This document shows positions 54,838 to 64,000 of a stretch of DNA of 64,000 nucleotides, piece by piece. The position numbers and the translations under genes are program-made. The stretch spans positions 1,240,001 through 1,304,000 of the forward strand of contig NZ_WIRE01000001.1 in assembly GCF_009601165.1 (NCBI RefSeq), in the 5' to 3' direction. Numbering within the stretch: the stretch's first letter is position 1; every line of letters begins with the position of its first letter. Below the pieces are notes generated by a model. It ran no database searches, had not been told where the DNA came from, and saw only the letters and a program-made list of their open reading frames with translations. The stretch is from Alcanivorax sediminis (lineage in GTDB: Bacteria; Pseudomonadota; Gammaproteobacteria; Pseudomonadales; Alcanivoracaceae).

Positions 54838-55364
54838 TGAAAAAAATATTATTTCTGCCCGTCATGTTGCTCGCTCTTTCGACGTTAACAGGGTGTGGTT
54901 CTGGTGCTAATTTGGCGCAGCTGGATGCACAGCTTGAGGAAATCAAGGCACGCCCACGTGGGCGTATCGAGCCGCCGCCAGAGTTCAAGCCAGTGGCGTC
55001 GTACACTTATGGAGCTCATCAGTTGCGGTCGCCATTTAGTCCCCCTGTGGACCAGCAAGTGATTGCTGTGCCGGATGGCCGTAAGGTGGAACCCGATATG
55101 GGGCGGCCCAAGGAATACCTTGAGCGCTTCTCTCTGGATGCCCTGAAAATGGTGGGCACCATCTCTCGCCCTGGAGAGCCGCTTCAGGCTTTGATTGCTG
55201 ATCCTTCCGGAGCAGTGACCCGGGTGCGCCCAGGGAGCTACATGGGTAAGAACTTTGGGCGTGTAGCAGAAGTGTCTGATGTGAATGTTAGTCTTGTTGA
55301 AATCGTTCCGGATGGTCGTGATGGTTGGGTGGAGCGCGCCAGTAACGTCACAATCGCCGAATAA
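54834..55364 (+). CDS. pilP: Type IV pilus lipoprotein PilP
   Basis: PilP (176 residues) is an inner-membrane lipoprotein that bridges PilNO to the secretin PilQ. Lipobox LTGC (Cys about 21). A disordered linker with RIEPPPEFKP precedes the beta-sandwich domain (about 90-170; LERFSLDALKMVGTI and AVTRVRPGSYMGKNFGRV). Coupled to pilO by ATGA and 20 bp before pilQ. Confidence 0.95.
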   Translation: MMKKILFLPVMLLALSTLTGCGSGANLAQLDAQLEEIKARPRGRIEPPPEFKPVASYTYGAHQLRSPFSPPVDQQVIAVPDGRKVEPDMGRPKEYLERFSLDALKMVGTISRPGEPLQALIADPSGAVTRVRPGSYMGKNFGRVAEVSDVNVSLVEIVPDGRDGWVERASNVTIAE

Positions 55365-55384
55365 CAGTCGCTGGGGATCCAGTT

Positions 55385-57511
55385 ATGAAAACTACAATTA
55401 TGAGTAAGAAAATGAACGCATCCCTGCGTCTGGCGCGGCTGGTGTTGATAGGGGTTCTTGGGGGCGCAAGCTCTTTGTCCATGGCTGCGACCCTGAAATC
55501 TATCGAGGCCAATGCGTTGTCGGGTGATTCAATGGAGATTCGCCTTAAATTCGAAGGCGGTGTTCCGGAGTCCAAGGGCTACAGTATTGAGCAGCCCGCC
55601 CGCATTGCATTGGATTTGCTCGGGGCTGATAGCTCGATTACGGGTAAGCGGCAGAACCTTGGTACTGGTAATGCACGCAGTGTCACTATTGTTGAAGCAA
55701 AAGACAGGACACGGTTGATCTTTAACCTGGACTCGTTGACAGGTTACTCGACCAGTGTCGATGGTGACTCTTTGGTTGTGATGCTCGGGGGGGATCAAAC
55801 ATCCAGCAGCACTGTGCAAGAGTCCGCAGGTGAGTCCGCCATCAAAGCCGTCGACTTTCGGCGCGGTGATGAAGGTGAAGGGCGTGTAATTATCAATCTG
55901 TCAAAGGCGTCAATTCCTGTTGATGTGCAGGAAGAGGGTGGACGGATCGTGGCGCGTTTTGTCGGTGCAGGTATTTCTGATGAATTGATTCGAAAGCTGG
56001 ATGTGACTGATTTTGCGACTCCCGTAAAAATGGTCGATGTGAAAGTGTCTGATGGAAGTACCATCGTCGAAATTGAGCCCACGGGTGTTTGGGAATATCT
56101 TGCCTACCAGGCGGATAACCAGTTCAGCATCAATGTGAAGCCAATTACGCGAGCCGAAGCTGAACGAAAGAAGAAAGATGCATTCGAGTACACCGGCGAA
56201 AAGTTGTCGTTAAACTTTCAGGATATTGAGGTGCGTTCAGTTCTGCAGCTGATTGCTGATTTCACCGGTTTGAACCTTGTAGCTTCTGATACTGTTGATG
56301 GGCGTATTACACTGCGACTGCAGAATGTGCCCTGGGATCAGGCGCTTGAGTTGATTCTGAAGACTAAGGGCCTGGACAAGCGTCAGGTGGGTAATGTTCT
56401 GCTAGTGGCGCCAGCGGATGAAATTGCGGCACGTGAACAGCTGGAACTGGAAAGCCAGAAAAAAATCGAAGCGCTAGCACCGTTGCGTACGCAATACATC
56501 AATATCAATTATGCCAATGCAAGCGATCTCAAGAAGCTGATTGGGCATGCTGGTGGTGAGGGCGAGGCTCTTGTTTCTGAGCGTGGTTCGGTTGTTGTGG
56601 ACCAGCGTACGAATACCCTGATTGTTCAAGACACCGCAGCCAAGCTCGAGGATATCCGTGAATTGATTGAGCAGCTGGATATACCCGTACAGCAGGTGCT
56701 GATTGAGGCGCGGGTTGTTATCGCAACGAATGATCTCAGTGATGAGTTTGGCGTTCGTTGGGGGGGTATTGGTTATGACAATAACTCTATCATTAACAAA
56801 GGTAGTTCATTTGTCTATTCCGGCCGGATTCAGCCGCTGCGAGACCTCCATGGGACCAATCTCGAGACAGAGTTTGAGGAAGACGGAACGATCTCACAGG
56901 AATTTATTATTCCAGACGGAGATAACACTGATGACCTTTTAGTCGACTTGGGCGTGGAGTCAGCGAGTGCTTCCCGCTTTGCGGTTGGCTTTACTGACAT
57001 CGCATCAGGGTTGATAGAGCTGGAGCTTTCTGCCCTTGAGGCTGAGGGGCATGGTGAGTTGGTGGCGACACCGAAGGTGTTGACTGCCGATCAGCAGCCA
57101 GCGGTGATCGCGTCAGGCCAGCAGGTTCCGTTTGAGGTTGCTACTTCCTCCGGCGCTACTTCAATTGAGTACAAAGAAGCTGAGCTGCGCCTTGAGGTAA
57201 CGCCTCATATCACGCCCGATGGCAATATTATTATGAGCCTGAAAGTGAATAATGACTCTTTCAGTGGTGCAACTGCGGCCATTGATACAAACAGGGTGGA
57301 AACCTCTGTATTGGTTAATGATGGCGAAACTGTCGTGCTTGGTGGTATCTTCCAGCAGTCAAAGATCAACTCGGTAACCAAGACACCTTTCCTGGGTGAT
57401 CTGCCGTGGATCGGAAACCTGTTCAAGAAGACTGTCAAGCGTGACAACAAGCAGGAACTGCTTATCTTTATCACGCCGCGCTTGATGAAGGATGCGTTGG
57501 CGAATCGGTGA
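55385..57511 (+). CDS. pilQ: Type IV pilus secretin PilQ
   Basis: PilQ (708 residues) forms the outer-membrane pore through which the pilus extends. Signal peptide (ending SMAAT), two AMIN-type domains that bind peptidoglycan (about 37-135 and 148-245), a secretin_N / STN region (about 280-350, LNLVASDTVDGRITLRL), N1 domain and the C-terminal secretin core (about 430-705) with VLIEARVV and VPFEV. The family's usual length is 700-780. Its TGA overlaps the aroK GTG start (GTGA). Confidence 0.96.
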   Translation: MKTTIMSKKMNASLRLARLVLIGVLGGASSLSMAATLKSIEANALSGDSMEIRLKFEGGVPESKGYSIEQPARIALDLLGADSSITGKRQNLGTGNARSVTIVEAKDRTRLIFNLDSLTGYSTSVDGDSLVVMLGGDQTSSSTVQESAGESAIKAVDFRRGDEGEGRVIINLSKASIPVDVQEEGGRIVARFVGAGISDELIRKLDVTDFATPVKMVDVKVSDGSTIVEIEPTGVWEYLAYQADNQFSINVKPITRAEAERKKKDAFEYTGEKLSLNFQDIEVRSVLQLIADFTGLNLVASDTVDGRITLRLQNVPWDQALELILKTKGLDKRQVGNVLLVAPADEIAAREQLELESQKKIEALAPLRTQYININYANASDLKKLIGHAGGEGEALVSERGSVVVDQRTNTLIVQDTAAKLEDIRELIEQLDIPVQQVLIEARVVIATNDLSDEFGVRWGGIGYDNNSIINKGSSFVYSGRIQPLRDLHGTNLETEFEEDGTISQEFIIPDGDNTDDLLVDLGVESASASRFAVGFTDIASGLIELELSALEAEGHGELVATPKVLTADQQPAVIASGQQVPFEVATSSGATSIEYKEAELRLEVTPHITPDGNIIMSLKVNNDSFSGATAAIDTNRVETSVLVNDGETVVLGGIFQQSKINSVTKTPFLGDLPWIGNLFKKTVKRDNKQELLIFITPRLMKDALANR

Positions 57512-58041
57512 TAGAAGCAAGTAACCCTTCCTTGATATTGGTCGGCCCGATGGGTGCAGGTAAAAGCACCCTGGGCCGACACCTTTCCCAGATTCTGGAT
57601 TACCCTTTCTACGACTCAGACCGGGTCATCGAAGAAAAAACCGGTGCGGATATCCCCTGGATATTTGATATGGAGGGAGAGGCCGGCTTCCGTCGTCGCG
57701 AGCATGAGGTGATTGAAGAGCTGTCTGCGCTGGATGGCATCGTCCTTGCTACCGGCGGCGGCGTGGTGGTCACACCGGAAAATCGTCGCTTGCTGCATGA
57801 GCGGGGTTGCGTGGTCTATCTGTGGACACCGGTAGAAGTGCAGCTGTCCCGGACCCGAAATGACCGCAACCGTCCTCTGCTGCAGACCGCAGATCCCCAG
57901 GCGCGGCTGGAGGCCTTGTTTGCCGAGCGGGACCCTCTCTATCGGGAGGTGGCTCATCACGTGGTGTCTACCGCCTCCGGCAACCTCAAGAAGGTGGCTG
58001 ATGACGTGCTGGCTTGTTTGGCTTCTCACCGACAAGGATAA
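57508..58041 (+). CDS. aroK: Shikimate kinase
   Basis: AroK (177 residues) phosphorylates shikimate in the aromatic amino acid pathway. P-loop GPMGAGKSTLG (about 12-22), DSD motif YDSDRVIEE (about 35-43, shikimate binding) and ATGGGVVV (about 79-86) are intact, with the lid Arg in RNDRNRPLL. The GTG start overlaps pilQ, so the gene is coupled to the pil operon. aroB follows after 63 bp. Confidence 0.96.
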   Translation: MIEASNPSLILVGPMGAGKSTLGRHLSQILDYPFYDSDRVIEEKTGADIPWIFDMEGEAGFRRREHEVIEELSALDGIVLATGGGVVVTPENRRLLHERGCVVYLWTPVEVQLSRTRNDRNRPLLQTADPQARLEALFAERDPLYREVAHHVVSTASGNLKKVADDVLACLASHRQG

Positions 58042-58104
58042 TGTCCGCAAACTCGCAGGTGCGACCCGCCTGCCAGGCTTTGGCAACCATTCAAATGCGG
58101 AGAG

Positions 58105-59187
58105 ATGATGCGCACACTTCAGGTGGCTCTGGCCGAGCGCAGTTACCCTATTCACATCGGTGAAGGGTTGCTCGACAGCTTCCCGCTGGCGGAGCAGGTC
58201 CGCGGCAACCAGGTGATGATTATCACCAACGAAACCATCGCTCCCCTCTATCTGGACAGGCTGGTCAGTCAGTTTGGCCATCTACAGTGCGACACCCTGA
58301 TTCTTCCTGACGGGGAAAAGTTCAAGACACTGGATACCCTGGAAATTATTTTTGATGCGCTGATGAGCAAGCGCCACTCCCGCACCACCACGCTGGTGGC
58401 GCTGGGTGGTGGCGTGATTGGCGATATGGTCGGATTTGCTGCGGCCTGTTATCAGCGTGGCGTGGATTTTATCCAGGTGCCGACCACTCTGCTGGCGCAG
58501 GTGGACTCCTCCGTAGGAGGGAAAACAGCGGTTAACCATCCTCGTGGCAAAAACATGATTGGTGCGTTCTATCAGCCTCGACTGGTGCTGATTGATACCG
58601 AGGTGCTTGAGACGCTGCCTGCCCGAGAGCTGGCGGCAGGTTATGCCGAAGTGGTGAAGTACGGTCTGATTCGTGATTTGCCTTTTTACCGCTGGCTGGA
58701 AACCAATAACGACAAGTTGTTGTCCAGAGAAGCAGATGCGATTGCAGAGGCAATCTTTCGCAGCTGTGAAAACAAGGCGCAGGTGGTTGCCGATGACGAA
58801 ACCGAGCAGGGCAATCGTGCCCTGCTGAATTTGGGCCATACTTTTGGTCATGCCATTGAAACGGCGACCGGCTATACCGATTGGCTGCACGGTGAAGCGG
58901 TGGCCATGGGCATGATTATGGCGGTGCGTATGTCATGTGAGCTGGGCTGGGTGGAGCCGGGTCTGGAGGCGGATCTGACGGCGCTGCTGGCAACCTGGAA
59001 TCTGCCGGTTACGGTTCCCGCAAGCATGACGCCGGCGCAGTTTCTGGATCTGATGGCCATGGACAAGAAGGTGCACAACGGACAGCTGAGGCTGGTGCTG
59101 CTCAAGGCATTGGGAGAGGCTGTGGTGACGGCGGACTACGACAAGGGTGCGCTGGACAGGACACTGGAGACGTTTTGTGGAGTTTGA
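58105..59187 (+). CDS. aroB: 3-dehydroquinate synthase
   Basis: AroB (360 residues) makes 3-dehydroquinate from DAHP with NAD and zinc. Family motifs: [27 protein letters not shown] (NAD loop), [20 protein letters not shown], and the zinc ligands Glu ([12 protein letters not shown]), His ([12 protein letters not shown]) and His ([11 protein letters not shown]). ATG 58105 is followed by a second ATG; CGGAGAG is upstream. Its end overlaps the start of the SPOR ATPase gene. Confidence 0.97.
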   Translation: MMRTLQVALAERSYPIHIGEGLLDSFPLAEQVRGNQVMIITNETIAPLYLDRLVSQFGHLQCDTLILPDGEKFKTLDTLEIIFDALMSKRHSRTTTLVALGGGVIGDMVGFAAACYQRGVDFIQVPTTLLAQVDSSVGGKTAVNHPRGKNMIGAFYQPRLVLIDTEVLETLPARELAAGYAEVVKYGLIRDLPFYRWLETNNDKLLSREADAIAEAIFRSCENKAQVVADDETEQGNRALLNLGHTFGHAIETATGYTDWLHGEAVAMGMIMAVRMSCELGWVEPGLEADLTALLATWNLPVTVPASMTPAQFLDLMAMDKKVHNGQLRLVLLKALGEAVVTADYDKGALDRTLETFCGV

Positions 59188-60628
59188 TGAAGATCGTTTT
59201 TTCAGTGGTGCCTCACGTGGCGACTACCTTGAGGCGCTAACGGCTCATGCCGGGCTGGGCTCGGTCGTCGTGGTGGATGGCGATTCCGGTAGTGGTGTTT
59301 CGACGCTGCTAGGACAGGCGGTGATGGCGCTGCTGGACGATCTGGAGGTGGTGCGGATTGATGGCCACGACCCTCACGATGGTAATGTGGTGGTGGAAGC
59401 ACTGTTGCGCCATTTTAATATCGAGCGCCCGGAGCTGCCGGAAACGCTGCGCCGGACACTCGTGGATGGACGCATTGTGGTGGTGGTCGACAACAGCGAG
59501 GCGTTGTCTGAAGACGCGCTGGCGACCATGGCTTCTCTCAAGCAGAAGCTGGGTGGAAGGCTTGGGTACTTCTTCGGTGGCCAGTCAGCTTGTCTGGAGC
59601 AGGTCAAGGCGGCGGGTTTTGTTGTTGATGACCGCTTGAGCTTGCCCGCGCTGACTGCAGAAGATATTCAGGATTGTGCCTGGTTTGTACTGGGGCTGGA
59701 GCTGGATGACGGAGAATCGGCCTCTCTTTGCGACCGCTGCGAAGGGAATCTGGGGCAGGTACTGGCGTCGCTGGCGCCGGAAAGTCCATTGGCTTCCTCG
59801 ATATCGACGGATGAGGATGAAGCGTCACTGAGTTTTGGTGCCCGTCATCAGGATGAGGAATCCGAGGCGGACCTGGAGGATGATTCAGGTTGGGAGGACG
59901 AGGGCGAGGAGTCGTCTGACGATCGTGCTGAGCCACCCTGGCGGCATATAACTGCGGTGGCAGGTTTGTTGGTGGTCGTGGCGTTGCTATGGTTCGGGCT
60001 TTCTTCTAATTCACAGGAAGACCCGTCTACCCGGGTCATCGCCTTGCCGGTGCCAGCAGAGCCTGCTGCCAATGAGTTGCCAATCGATGCGACCGGCAGT
60101 GATGAGGTGCAGCCGATGACGCCGACCATGGAGCCGGTGGCGCGGTTGGAAGATCTGAAGGTGCGTGAGGACGGAGAGGTGATACTCGAGCCTGTCTCCG
60201 ATCCCGTGATGCAGTCGGATCCGCCACAAAAGGATACGGTCATGACGTTATCGCAAGCCCCTGGGGACCCTAAGCCTGCAGAGGCGCCTGAGCCTGCTGT
60301 CGCTGAGTCTTCACCACAGCCGAAGCCGCTTGTGGATGCCGAAGGTTATCGTCATGCTGGATGGCTGGCGACTCAGGATGATGCTGACTGGTTCCTGCAG
60401 ATCACTGCGACAAGTCAGCAGGAGGGGGCTCGCCGGGTGCTGGACCAGATCGATCGCAAAGGGGCCTATTATGAGGCGCAGCGCAACGGAAAGACGGTCT
60501 GGCTGGTGCTGGCGGGGGATTATTCCAGCCGTCAGGCCGCGCTGGATGCAAAGTCTTCGTTACCGGCAAAGTTGAGGGAAGCTGGCCCATTTCCCCGCAA
60601 GATGGCCGACATTCGCGGCGAACTTTAG
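59177..60628 (+). CDS. DamX-like protein: AAA-type ATPase plus SPOR domain
   Basis: A 483-residue bitopic protein. The start is taken as GTG 59177 ([19 protein letters not shown]), overlapping aroB by 11 bp. N-terminal AAA-like domain with P-loop [14 protein letters not shown] (about 36-49) and a VVVDNSEAL Walker B-like strand, then an acidic stretch (about 215-250, many Glu, Asp and Ser), one membrane helix (about 258-276), a long Pro/Glu/Val linker and a C-terminal SPOR domain (about 400-480). Domain order matches DamX of pseudomonads, placed between aroB and gltB as usual. Expected at the division septum. Confidence 0.85.
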   Translation: MEFDEDRFFSGASRGDYLEALTAHAGLGSVVVVDGDSGSGVSTLLGQAVMALLDDLEVVRIDGHDPHDGNVVVEALLRHFNIERPELPETLRRTLVDGRIVVVVDNSEALSEDALATMASLKQKLGGRLGYFFGGQSACLEQVKAAGFVVDDRLSLPALTAEDIQDCAWFVLGLELDDGESASLCDRCEGNLGQVLASLAPESPLASSISTDEDEASLSFGARHQDEESEADLEDDSGWEDEGEESSDDRAEPPWRHITAVAGLLVVVALLWFGLSSNSQEDPSTRVIALPVPAEPAANELPIDATGSDEVQPMTPTMEPVARLEDLKVREDGEVILEPVSDPVMQSDPPQKDTVMTLSQAPGDPKPAEAPEPAVAESSPQPKPLVDAEGYRHAGWLATQDDADWFLQITATSQQEGARRVLDQIDRKGAYYEAQRNGKTVWLVLAGDYSSRQAALDAKSSLPAKLREAGPFPRKMADIRGEL

Positions 60629-60658
60629 AAGTTTCGCGACGTCTTGATAACAAAAAAT

Positions 60659-60697
60659 GCGGGTTGGGCACGTGTTCAATTTGTCGCCCAACCCCGC
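60659..60697. other. Hairpin in gltB leader region
   Basis: GCGGGTTGGGC and GCCCAACCCCGC can form an 11-bp stem with a bulge and a 16-nt loop, 31 bp after the SPOR ATPase stop. No T-run follows, so it is not a clear terminator. A TAGAAT and short T-tract downstream may belong to the gltB promoter. Confidence 0.4.
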
Positions 60698-60792
60698 AAT
60701 GTGTAGAATGCATATCCCTTTTTTGCCGTCACCACTGGCCTGACGCCATTTGCCTTCTGTAAGTCTCTGAATTTCAAGAGGAAAAGGTTTTG

Positions 60793-63700
60793 ATGCAGCA
60801 GAACTCAACGCTGGTGCGGGGGCTCACTGAGCCCGGAGAATTCCGGGACAACTGTGGTTTTGGTCTGATTGCCCATATGGAGGGCAACGCCAGCCACGAG
60901 CTTTTGCAAACCGCCATTGAAGCACTGACATGTATGACCCACCGGGGCGGCATTAATGCCGACGGAAAAACCGGTGATGGCTGCGGTCTGTTGCTCAAGA
61001 AACCCGACTCTTTCTTCCGCAAGGTTGCGAAAGAGCAGTCCATCAGTCTGCCGGATAACTACGGCGTAGGCATGGTGTTCACTCACCCTGACAGCGCTGA
61101 AGCCGACAAGCAGAAAGCCGCCATCAATGCCGCCCTGGAAGCGCAGGACGTGCAGGTACTGGGCTGGCGTGAAGTGCCCACTGACGACGCGTGTCTCGGT
61201 GAGCTGGCGCGTGCCTCTCTGCCAGGTTTCTGGCAAGTGCTGGTGGCTGCGGACGGTAACTCCGAGCAGGAACTGAACCGTCGCCTGTTCTTTGCCCGCC
61301 GGCATGCCGAGAAGGCTGTCGAAAGCGATGGCTACTTTTATGTCTGCTCCCTGTCTGCCTCGGTCATCTCCTATAAAGGGTTGATGATGCCGGTGGACTT
61401 GCCGACCTTCTTCCCGGACCTGGGTGACAGCGCCATGGAAACCGCCATTGTGGTGTTCCATCAGCGCTTCTCCACCAACACCCTGCCGCAGTGGCCGCTG
61501 GCTCAGCCGTTCCGTTACCTGGCACACAATGGTGAAATCAACACTGTTCAAGGTAACCGTAACTGGGCGCTGGCACGTGAAAACAAGTTCCAGAATGAGT
61601 TGTTGCCTGGCCTGGAAGAGCTGAGCCCGCTGGTAAACCGTACCGGCTCTGATTCTTCCAGCATGGACAATATGCTGGAAGTGCTGCTGTCCGGGGGCAT
61701 GGATCTGTTCCGTGCGGTGCGCATGATGATCCCGCCTGCCTGGCAGAACGTGGACACCATGGATGCCGATCTGCGTGCCTTCTACGAATATAACTCCATG
61801 CACATGGAGCCGTGGGATGGTCCGGCTGGCCTGGTGCTGACCGACGGGCGCTACGCTGTTTGTATGCTTGACCGTAACGGTTTGCGCCCGGCGCGCTGGG
61901 TCGTGACCAAGAACGGTTTCATCACTCTGGCGTCAGAAATTGGTGTCTACGGCTACAAGCCGGAAGACGTGGTGGCGAAGGGCCGTGTCGGACCGGGTCA
62001 GATTCTGGCCGTGGATACCGAAACCGGTGAAGTGCTGCACACCAGGGACATCGATAACCGTCTGAAAGTGCGTCACCCCTATCGTGACTGGCTGAAGAGC
62101 AATGCCCTGCGTATCGAGGCGGACTACGACCACGAAGTGGGCCGTACCGACGAGGTGGACCCGCAGGATCTGCTCAGCTACCAGAAATTCTTCCAGATCA
62201 GCTTTGAAGAGCGTGATCAGGTGCTGCGCCCGCTGGCCGAGTCCGGCCAGGAAGCCACCGGCTCCATGGGCGACGATACCCCCATGGCGGTACTGTCCCG
62301 CCGTGAGCGCCAGCTGTCTGACTACTTCCGTCAGCAATTTGCCCAGGTGACCAACCCGCCCATCGATCCGCTGCGTGAAGCGATCGTCATGAGCCTGGAA
62401 ACCTGTGTGGGTGCCGAGCGCAATGTGTTCGAGGAAACCGCCGATCATGCTGATCGCGCGATCCTGTCCACACCGGTATTGTCGCACTCCAAGTTCACCA
62501 ACCTGTTGAACATCGATCGTCCTGGCTACGATGTGGCCAAGATCAGCCTGCACTACGATCCACAGGTGGGCCTCAAGCAGGCGGTGCTGAACATCTGCGC
62601 CGAAGCCGAGCAGGCGGTGCGCGATGGCAAGGTGATTCTGGTGCTGACGGACCATGGCATCAGCCAGGATACCCTGACGGTACCGGCTCTGATGGCTACC
62701 GGTGCGGTGCATCACTCTTTGACCTCAACCGGTCTGCGTTCCGATGCCAACATTATTGTTGAAACGGCCACGGCTCGTGATTCCCATCACTTTGCTGTGC
62801 TGTTTGGTTTCGGTGCCACCGCGGTTTATCCGTACCTGGCCTATGACGTGATCGCCGACATGGTTCGTTCTGGCGAGCTGCTGGGTGATGCCGTTGAGCT
62901 GCAGAAGAACTTCCGCAAGGGCATCAACAAGGGCCTGATGAAGATCCTCTCCAAAATGGGGATCTCCACCATTACCTCCTATCGGGGCGCCCAGTTGTTC
63001 GAAGCGGTAGGTATCAACAGCGAAGTCGTGGATCTGTGTTTCCGTGGTGTGGCCAGTCGTATTCAGGGGGCCGGCTTTGAAGATTTCGAAGCGGACCAGC
63101 TGAGCCTGGCCAAGGATGCCTGGAAGCAGCGCAAGCCTATCGACGCTGGCGGTATCCTCAAGTTCATCCACGGCAAGGAATATCACGCCTTCAATCCAGA
63201 CGTGATCCATGCCCTGCACCGTGCCACCCAGGACAATGACTACGACGCCTACCGTGAGTATGCCGAGCTGGTCAACAATCGTCCTGTGGCCACCCTGCGT
63301 GACCTGTTCGCCCTGCGTGATGACGTGGACGCGATCAGTGTGGACGAGGTGGAACCGCTGCAGGATATCCTGCTGCGCTTTGACTCTGCCGGTATGTCTC
63401 TCGGTGCCTTGAGCCCTGAGGCCCACGAAGCCATTGCCACGGCCATGAACCGCCTGGGTGGTCGCTCCAACTCCGGTGAGGGTGGTGAAGATCCTGCCCG
63501 TTACGGTACCGAGCGCGTGTCCAAGATCAAGCAGATCGCCTCAGGCCGTTTCGGTGTGACACCTCACTACCTGGTGAATGCTGAAGTGCTGCAGATCAAG
63601 GTGGCCCAGGGTGCCAAGCCCGGTGAGGGTGGTCAGCTGCCGGGGGGCAAGGTGAATACCTTGATCGCCCGTTTGCGTCACTCTGTGCCTGGCGTGACCC

Positions 63701-64000
63701 TGATTTCACCGCCGCCGCACCACGACATCTATTCCATTGAGGATCTGGCTCAGCTGATCTTTGACCTCAAGCAGGTCAACCCGGATGCCCAGGTATCCGT
63801 TAAGCTGGTCTCCGAGCCGGGTGTGGGTACCGTTGCCTCTGGTGTGGCCAAGGCCTATGCCGATCTGATCACTATTTCCGGATACGACGGTGGTACCGCG
63901 GCCAGTCCGCTGACGTCCATCCGTTACGCGGGTTCACCGTGGGAACTGGGTCTGGCGGAAGCGCATCAGGCCCTGCGCGGTAACGATCTGCGTGACAAGA
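60793..64000 (+). CDS. gltB: Glutamate synthase large subunit, 3' end beyond window
   Basis: GltB converts glutamine and 2-oxoglutarate to two glutamates and pairs with glnA in ammonium assimilation. About 1069 codons lie in the window; the family is about 1480-1500 residues. The N-terminal class II amidotransferase domain is preceded by a 20-residue propeptide, and Cys21 in [13 protein letters not shown] is the nucleophile after processing. The central domain ([24 protein letters not shown]) and the start of the FMN domain ([44 protein letters not shown]) are readable. Ribosome site AAGAGGAAAAGG precedes the ATG. gltD is expected beyond the edge. Confidence 0.96.
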   Translation, partial: MQQNSTLVRGLTEPGEFRDNCGFGLIAHMEGNASHELLQTAIEALTCMTHRGGINADGKTGDGCGLLLKKPDSFFRKVAKEQSISLPDNYGVGMVFTHPDSAEADKQKAAINAALEAQDVQVLGWREVPTDDACLGELARASLPGFWQVLVAADGNSEQELNRRLFFARRHAEKAVESDGYFYVCSLSASVISYKGLMMPVDLPTFFPDLGDSAMETAIVVFHQRFSTNTLPQWPLAQPFRYLAHNGEINTVQGNRNWALARENKFQNELLPGLEELSPLVNRTGSDSSSMDNMLEVLLSGGMDLFRAVRMMIPPAWQNVDTMDADLRAFYEYNSMHMEPWDGPAGLVLTDGRYAVCMLDRNGLRPARWVVTKNGFITLASEIGVYGYKPEDVVAKGRVGPGQILAVDTETGEVLHTRDIDNRLKVRHPYRDWLKSNALRIEADYDHEVGRTDEVDPQDLLSYQKFFQISFEERDQVLRPLAESGQEATGSMGDDTPMAVLSRRERQLSDYFRQQFAQVTNPPIDPLREAIVMSLETCVGAERNVFEETADHADRAILSTPVLSHSKFTNLLNIDRPGYDVAKISLHYDPQVGLKQAVLNICAEAEQAVRDGKVILVLTDHGISQDTLTVPALMATGAVHHSLTSTGLRSDANIIVETATARDSHHFAVLFGFGATAVYPYLAYDVIADMVRSGELLGDAVELQKNFRKGINKGLMKILSKMGISTITSYRGAQLFEAVGINSEVVDLCFRGVASRIQGAGFEDFEADQLSLAKDAWKQRKPIDAGGILKFIHGKEYHAFNPDVIHALHRATQDNDYDAYREYAELVNNRPVATLRDLFALRDDVDAISVDEVEPLQDILLRFDSAGMSLGALSPEAHEAIATAMNRLGGRSNSGEGGEDPARYGTERVSKIKQIASGRFGVTPHYLVNAEVLQIKVAQGAKPGEGGQLPGGKVNTLIARLRHSVPGVTLISPPPHHDIYSIEDLAQLIFDLKQVNPDAQVSVKLVSEPGVGTVASGVAKAYADLITISGYDGGTAASPLTSIRYAGSPWELGLAEAHQALRGNDLRDK

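Overview
The window is an ordinary-density chromosomal segment of a gammaproteobacterium with moderately high GC. Gene content and order closely follow the Pseudomonas-type chromosome: mutY-asmA, hisBHAF, ctpA-envC, rhodanese-grx-secB-trmL, typA, glnA-ntrBC, pip-dtd, tatABC-hisE-ubiBJE, hslUV-SPOR-argS-priA, rpmE, malic enzyme, PBP1A-pilMNOPQ-aroKB-SPOR ATPase-gltB. Several canonical neighbours are missing (no gpmI next to envC, no hisI next to hisE, no classical thiI). Together with the marine-type hypothetical genes this suggests an Alcanivorax-like member of the Oceanospirillales. The genus is inference; no rRNA gene is present to test it. I see no tRNA, rRNA, CRISPR array, prophage or insertion sequence with a transposase.

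Layout. 1-5.6 kb: DNA repair (mutY, cut by the left edge), AsmA, an orphan 7TMR-DISM histidine kinase and a small acetyltransferase-like gene. 5.6-8.5 kb: histidine operon hisB-hisH-hisA-hisF ending in a terminator. 8.7-12.9 kb: BASS transporter, then a minus-strand envelope cluster envC / ctpA / polysaccharide-deacetylase-like. 13-17.6 kb: rhodanese, glutaredoxin, SecB, TrmL, two small unknowns and TypA. 17.9-22.9 kb: a translationally coupled trio (retropepsin-like protease, inactive transglutaminase membrane protein, ATP-grasp ligase) and a YejM-like sulfatase-fold protein. 23.2-24.5 kb: a ThiI/MnmA-like sulfurtransferase with a TusA-like partner. 24.5-29.8 kb: a nitrogen-control block, glnA and ntrBC, each with recognisable NtrC sites and a sigma-54 promoter. 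30-35 kb: lipoproteins, peptidase, Dtd, DUF3015 and DUF4105 proteins and an alpha/beta hydrolase. 35-42.8 kb (minus strand): Tat translocon, hisE, ubiquinone genes and HslUV. 43-52.3 kb: SPOR protein, ArgS, PriA, L31, malic enzyme, PBP1A. 52.5-64 kb: type IV pilus assembly genes pilMNOPQ, shikimate genes aroK and aroB, a DamX-like protein and gltB, cut by the right edge.

Working together: glnA, ntrB, ntrC and gltB are the GS/GOGAT ammonium assimilation route and its two-component control. hisB, H, A, F and hisE belong to one pathway although they lie 28 kb apart. ubiE, ubiJ and ubiB make ubiquinone. envC, ctpA, mrcA and the two SPOR proteins act in peptidoglycan and division.

The most unusual signals are non-coding or system-level: (i) an AT-rich element with 34-bp terminal inverted repeats and a central GC hairpin, in one intact copy and two decayed ones, which supplies stop codons to neighbouring genes; (ii) arrays of a 7-bp unit (GCGTCNN) in inverted arrangement that abut or run into the stop codons of hslU, the SPOR gene, priA and mrcA; (iii) a ThiI-like enzyme without THUMP or rhodanese domains sitting where thiI lies in Pseudomonas, paired with a TusA-like carrier; and (iv) the protease / transglutaminase-like / ATP-grasp trio, a plausible but poorly characterised peptide-ligation system.
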